A stretch of DNA of 64,000 bases from Sipunculus nudus (Eukaryota > Annelida > Sipuncula > Golfingiida > Sipunculidae): positions 5,270,664 to 5,334,663 of the forward strand of contig CM049315.1 in the NCBI GenBank assembly GCA_026874595.1, read 5' to 3'. Position 1 is the first letter of the stretch, and each line of letters begins with the position of its first letter. The position numbers and the translations under genes were made by a program. This document shows positions 59,201-64,000 of the stretch, piece by piece. The notes beneath the pieces are model-generated. The model ran no database searches. It was not told the DNA's origin and saw only the letters and a program-made list of their open reading frames with translations.

Positions 59201-62200
59201 GGATATATACTACAAGGCACAAACAAAGCTTCCAAGTAATAATCACATGTAGCTGAATTATACAGTCACGTCCTAAATATGTATCAGGTGACTTTAAAGG
59301 ATTTGGGATATATACTACAAGGCACAAACAAAGCTTCCGAGTAATAATCACATGTAGCTGAATTATACAGTCACGTCTTAAATATGTATCAGGTGACTTT
59401 AAAGGATATGGGATATATACTACAACGCACAAACAAAGCTTCCAAGTAATAATCACGTGTAGCTGAATCATACAGTCACGTCGAAAATATGTATCAGGTG
59501 ACTTTAAAGGATTTGGGATATATACTACAACGCACAAACAAAGCTTCCAAGTAATAATCACGTGTAGCTGAATTATACAGTCACGTCTAAAATATGTATC
59601 AGGTGACTTTAAAGGATATGGAATATATACTACAACACAAGAACAAAGCTTCCAAGTAATAATCACATGTAGTTGAATTATACAGTCACGTCTTAAATAT
59701 GTATCAGGTGACTTTATGGGATATGGAATATATACTACAACACAAGAACAAAGCTTCCAAGTAATAATCACATGTAGTTGAATTATACAGTCACGTCTAA
59801 AATATGTATCAGATGACTTTAAAGGATATGGAATATATACTACAACACAAGAACAAAGCTTCTAAGTAATAATCACATGTAGTTGAATTATACAGTCACG
59901 TCTTAAATATGTATCAGATGACTTTAAAGGATATGGGATATATACTACAAGGCACAAACAAAGCTTCCAAGTAATAATCACATGTAGCTGAATTATACAG
60001 TCAGGTCGAAAATATGTATCAGGTGACTTTAAAGGATATGGAATATATACTACAACACAAGAACAAAGCTTCCAAGTAATAATCACATGTAGTTGAATTA
60101 TACAGTCAGGTCGAAAATATGTATCAGGTGACTTTAAAGGATATGGGATATATACTACAACGCACAAACAAAGCTTCCAAGTAATAATCACGTGTAGCTG
60201 AATTATACAGTCACGTCCTAAATATGTATCAGGTGACTTTAAAGGATTTGGGATATATACTACAAGGCACAAACAAAGCTTCCAAGTAATAATCACATGT
60301 AGCTGAATTATACAGTCACGTCGAAAATATGTATCAGGTGACTTTAAAGGATATGGGATATATACTACAACACAAGAACAAAGCTTCCAAGTAATAATCA
60401 CATGTAGTTGAATTATACAGTCACGTCTTAAATATGTATCAGATGACTTTAAAGGATATGGTATATATACTACAACGCACAAACAAAGCTTCAAAGTAAT
60501 AATCACGTGTATCTGATTTATACAGTCACGTCTAAAATATGTATCAGGTGACTTTAAAGGATATGGGATATATACTACAACGCACAAACAAAGCTTCCAC
60601 GTAATAATCACGTGTAGCCGAATTAAACAGTCACGTCTAAAATATGTATCAGGTGACTTTAAAGGATATGGGATATATACTACAAGGCACAAACAAACTT
60701 CCAAGTAATAACCACGTGTAGCTGAATTATACAGTCACGTCTAAAATATGTATCAGGTGACTTTATGGGATATGGAATATATACTACAACACAAGAACAA
60801 AGCTTCCAAGTAATAATCACATGTAGCTGACTTATACAGTCACGTCTAAAATATGTATCAGGTGACTTTAAAGGATATGGGATATATACTACAAGGCACA
60901 AACAAAGCTTCCAAGTAATAATCACATGTAGCTGAATTATACAGTCACGTCTTAAATATGTATCAGGTGACTTTATGGGATATGGAATATATACTACAAC
61001 ACAAGAACAAAGCTTCCAAGTAATAATCACATGTAGTTGAATTATACAGTCACGTCTAAAATATGTATCAGATGACTTTAAAGGATATGGAATATATACT
61101 ACAACACAAGAACAAAGCTTCTAAGTAATAATCACATGTAGTTGAATTATACAGTCACGTCTTAAATATGTATCAGATGACTTTAAAGGATATGGGATAT
61201 ATACTACAAGGCACAAACAAAGCTTCCAAGTAATAATCACGTGTAGCTGAATTATACAGTCACGTCTAAATATGTATCAGGTGACTTTAAAGGATATGGG
61301 ATATATACTACAACGCACAAACAAAGCTTCCAAGTAATAATCACATTTAGCTGACTTATACAGTCACGTCTAAAATATGTATCAGGTGACTTTAAAGGAT
61401 ATGGGATATATACTACAAGGCACAAACAAAGCTTCCAAGTAATAATCACATGTAGCTGAATTATACAGTCACGTCTTAAATATGTATCAGGTGACTTTAA
61501 AGGATATGGGATATATACTACAACGCACAAACAAAGCTTCCAAGTAATAATCACGTGTAGCCGAATTAAACAGTCACGTCTAAAATATGTATCAGGTGAC
61601 TTTAAAGGATATGGGATATATACTACAAGGCACAAACAAACTTCCAAGTAATAATCACGTGTAGCTGACTTATACAGTCACGTCTAAAATATGTATCAGG
61701 TGACTTTAAAAGATGGGGGATATATACTACAACGCACAAACAAAGCTTCCAAGTAATAATCACATTTAGCTGACTTATACAGTCACGTCTAAAATATGTA
61801 TCAGGTGAGTTTAAAGGATTTGGGATATATACTAGAACGCACAAACAAAGCTTCCAAGTAATAATCACATTTAGCTGACTTATACAGTCACGTCTAAAAT
61901 ATGTATCAGGTGACTTTAAAGGATATGGGATATATACTACAACGCACAAACAAAGCTTCAAAGTAATAATCACGTGTATCTGAATTATACAGTCACGTCT
62001 AAAATATGTATCAGGTGACTTTAAAGGATATGGGATATATACTACAACGCACAAACAAAGCTTCCAAGTAATAATCACATTTAGCTGACTTATACAGTCA
62101 CGTCTAAAATATGTATCAGGTGACTTTAAAGGATTTGGGATATATACTACAACGCACAAACAAAGCTTCCAAGTAATAATCACGTGTAGCCGAATTAAAC

Positions 62201-64000
62201 AGTCACGTCTAAAATATGTATCAGGTGACTTTAAAGGATATGGGATATATACTACAACGCACAAACAAAGCTTCCAAGTAATAATCACATTTAGCTGACT
62301 TATACAGTCACGTCTAAAATATGTATCAGGTGACTTTAAAGGATATGGGATATACTACAAGGTACAAACAAAGCTTCCAAGTAATAATCACATGTAGCTG
62401 AATTATACAGTCACGTCTTAAATATGTATCAGGTGACTTTAAAGGATATGGGATATATACTACAACGCACAAACAAAGCTTCCAAGTAATAATCACGTGT
62501 AGCCGAATTAAACAGTCACGTCTAAAATATGTATCAGGTGACTTTAAAGGATATGGGATATATACTACAAGGCACAAACAAACTTCCAAGTAATAATCAC
62601 GTGTAGCTGACTTATACAGTCACGTCTAAAATATGTATCAGGTGACTTTAAAGGATTTGGGATATATACTACAACGCACAAACAAAGCTTCCAAGTAATA
62701 ATCACATTTAGCTGACTTATACAGTCACGTCTAAAATATGTATCAGGTGACTTTAAAGGATTTGGGATATATACTACAACGCACAAACAAAGCTTCCAAG
62801 TAATAATCACATTTAGCTGACTTATACAGTCACGTCTAAAATATGTATCAGGTGACTTTAAAGGATATGGGATATATACTACAACGCACAAACAAAGCTT
62901 CCAAGTAATAATCACGTGTAGCCGAATTAAACAGTCACGTCTAAAATATGTATCAGGTGACTTTAAAGGATATGGGATATATACTACAAGGCACAAACAA
63001 ACTTCCAAGTAATAATCACGTGTAGCTGACTTATACAGTCACGTCTAAAATATGTATCAGGTGACTTTAAAGGATTTGGGATATATACTACAACGCACAA
63101 ACAAAGCTTCCAAGTAATAATCACATTTAGCTGACTTATACAGTCACGTCTAAAATATGTATCAGGTGACTTTAAAGGATTTGGGATATATACTACAACG
63201 CACAAACAAAGCTTCAAAGTAATAATCACGTGTATCTGAATTATACAGTCACGTCTAAAATATGTATCAGGTGACTTTAAAGGATATGGGATATATACTA
63301 CAACGCACAAACAAAGCTTCCAAGTAATAATCACATTTAGCTGACTTATACAGTCACGTCTAAAATATGTATCAGGTGACTTTAAAGGATTTGGGATATA
63401 TACTACAACGCACAAACAAAGCTTCCAAGTAATAATCACGTGTAGCCGAATTAAACAGTCACGTCTAAAATATGTATCAGGTGACTTTAAAGGATATGGG
63501 ATATATACTACAACGCACAAACAAAGCTTCCAAGTAATAATCACATTTAGCTGACTTAAACAGTCACGTCTAAAATATGTATCAGGTGACTTTAAAGGAT
63601 ATGGGATATATACTACAACGCACAAACAAAGCTTCCAAGTAATAATAACATTTAGCTGACTTATACAGTCACGTCTAAAATATGTATCAGGTGACTTTAA
63701 AGGATTTGGGATATATACTACAAGGCACAAACAAAGCTTCCAAGTAATAATCACATGTAGCTGAATTATACAGTCACGTCCTAAATATGTATCAGGTGAC
63801 TTTAAAGGATTTGGGATATATACTACAAGGCACAAACAAAGTTTCCAAGTAATAATCACATGCAGCCAAATTATACAGTCACGTCTAAAATATATATCAG
63901 GTGACTTTAAAGGATTTGGGATATATACTACAACACAAGAACAAAGCTTCCAAGTAATAATCACATGCAGCCAAATTATACAGTCACGTCTAAAATATGT
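53300..64000 (-). repeat. 105-bp satellite array, about 100 copies, running past the window end
   Basis: The unit on the plus strand is GTAATAATCACGTGTAGCTG, AATTATACAGTCACGTCCTA, AATATGTATCAGGTGACTTT, AAAGGATTTGGGATATATAC, TACAACGTACAAACAAAGCT and TCCAA. The period is exactly 105 bp. On the minus strand this is 35 stop-free codons, so frames of 158, 1968, 280, 116, 131, 221, 87, 147 and 326 codons appear, broken only where a unit has an indel or a TAC-to-TAA change (for example near 53862). Variant classes include GCTTCCAAG versus ATATTCAAAG, and GATTTGGG versus GATATGGG. The array touches the 40-bp minisatellite with no unique spacer. It is non-coding in my judgement. Confidence 0.95.
60600..63964. 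repeat. higher-order block structure inside the 105-bp satellite
   Basis: A marker variant, GTGTAGCCGAATTAAACAG, begins near 60617, 61560, 62189, 62502, 62921 and 63445, spaced 943, 629, 313, 419 and 524 bp. These are 9, 6, 3, 4 and 5 units minus one or two bases. In four of the six copies a one-base deletion (AAACAAACTTCC in place of AAACAAAGCTTCC) follows exactly 74 bp later. The linked changes show that multi-unit blocks were copied together. The deletion shifts the minus-strand frame and explains the open-frame breaks at 60704, 61647, 62589 and 63008. Confidence 0.85.

Noticed and set aside
53865-59771. A giant 1968-residue repeat protein on the minus strand
   Set aside because: The frame exists only because the 105-bp satellite period is divisible by three. 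Unit differences are mostly amino-acid changing, the frame breaks with single-base deletions elsewhere in the array, and no start context or flanking exon was seen.
50868-64000. A CRISPR array
   Set aside because: Units are adjacent tandem copies with no unique spacers, the genome is eukaryotic, and there are no cas genes.

Overview
This 64 kb window is eukaryotic nuclear DNA from an animal. It is AT-rich and dominated by repeats: long (TA)n microsatellites, tRNA-derived SINEs, LINE reverse-transcriptase remnants, minisatellites and a large satellite block. There are no operons, no Shine-Dalgarno sites and no dense coding. The one confidently recognised host gene is interrupted by an intron with GT/AG borders. 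The SINE types, the TA-rich microsatellites, the AGGTCA/TCTG-rich dispersed repeats and the gene content suggest a marine lophotrochozoan, most likely a mollusc and perhaps a bivalve. That placement is inference, not proof.

Layout. 1.1-2.9 kb: a 32-bp minisatellite. 3-13 kb: mostly unrecognised single-copy or decayed sequence with one possible minus-strand terminal coding exon (5.5-5.7 kb). 13-16.7 kb: a complex of degenerate long tandem repeats (about 330 bp and about 150 bp units) carrying CTCF-like and nuclear-receptor-like motifs and interrupted by an LTR-like insert. 17-29 kb: SINEs, a 45-bp minisatellite (19.4-20.0 kb), an element built of short GAACC/GGTTC hairpins, TA microsatellites and short tandem repeats. 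30.6-35.0 kb: a two-coding-exon gene for a BK-channel (KCNMB family) beta subunit, whose 3.7-kb intron holds SINEs, microsatellites and a 181-bp near-perfect palindrome. 36-42 kb: a MITE-like element, an old L1/Tx1-type LINE fragment, and beside it a younger 2.7-kb 5'-truncated LINE flanked by a 16-bp target-site duplication. 42-50 kb: intergenic sequence with degenerate tandem repeats and SINE pieces. 50.9-53.3 kb: a 40-bp minisatellite of about 60 copies. 53.3 kb to the window end: a 105-bp satellite of about 100 copies, running off the edge.

The most biologically interesting items are the KCNMB-like gene (a family best known from vertebrates), the intronic inverted SINE that could form an 84-bp double-stranded stem in its pre-mRNA, and the 105-bp satellite. 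The satellite has a period divisible by three, so it holds an open frame of 1968 codons that looks like a coding gene but carries no sign of coding constraint. Most other long open frames here are also artefacts of stop-free repeat units or of TA microsatellites.
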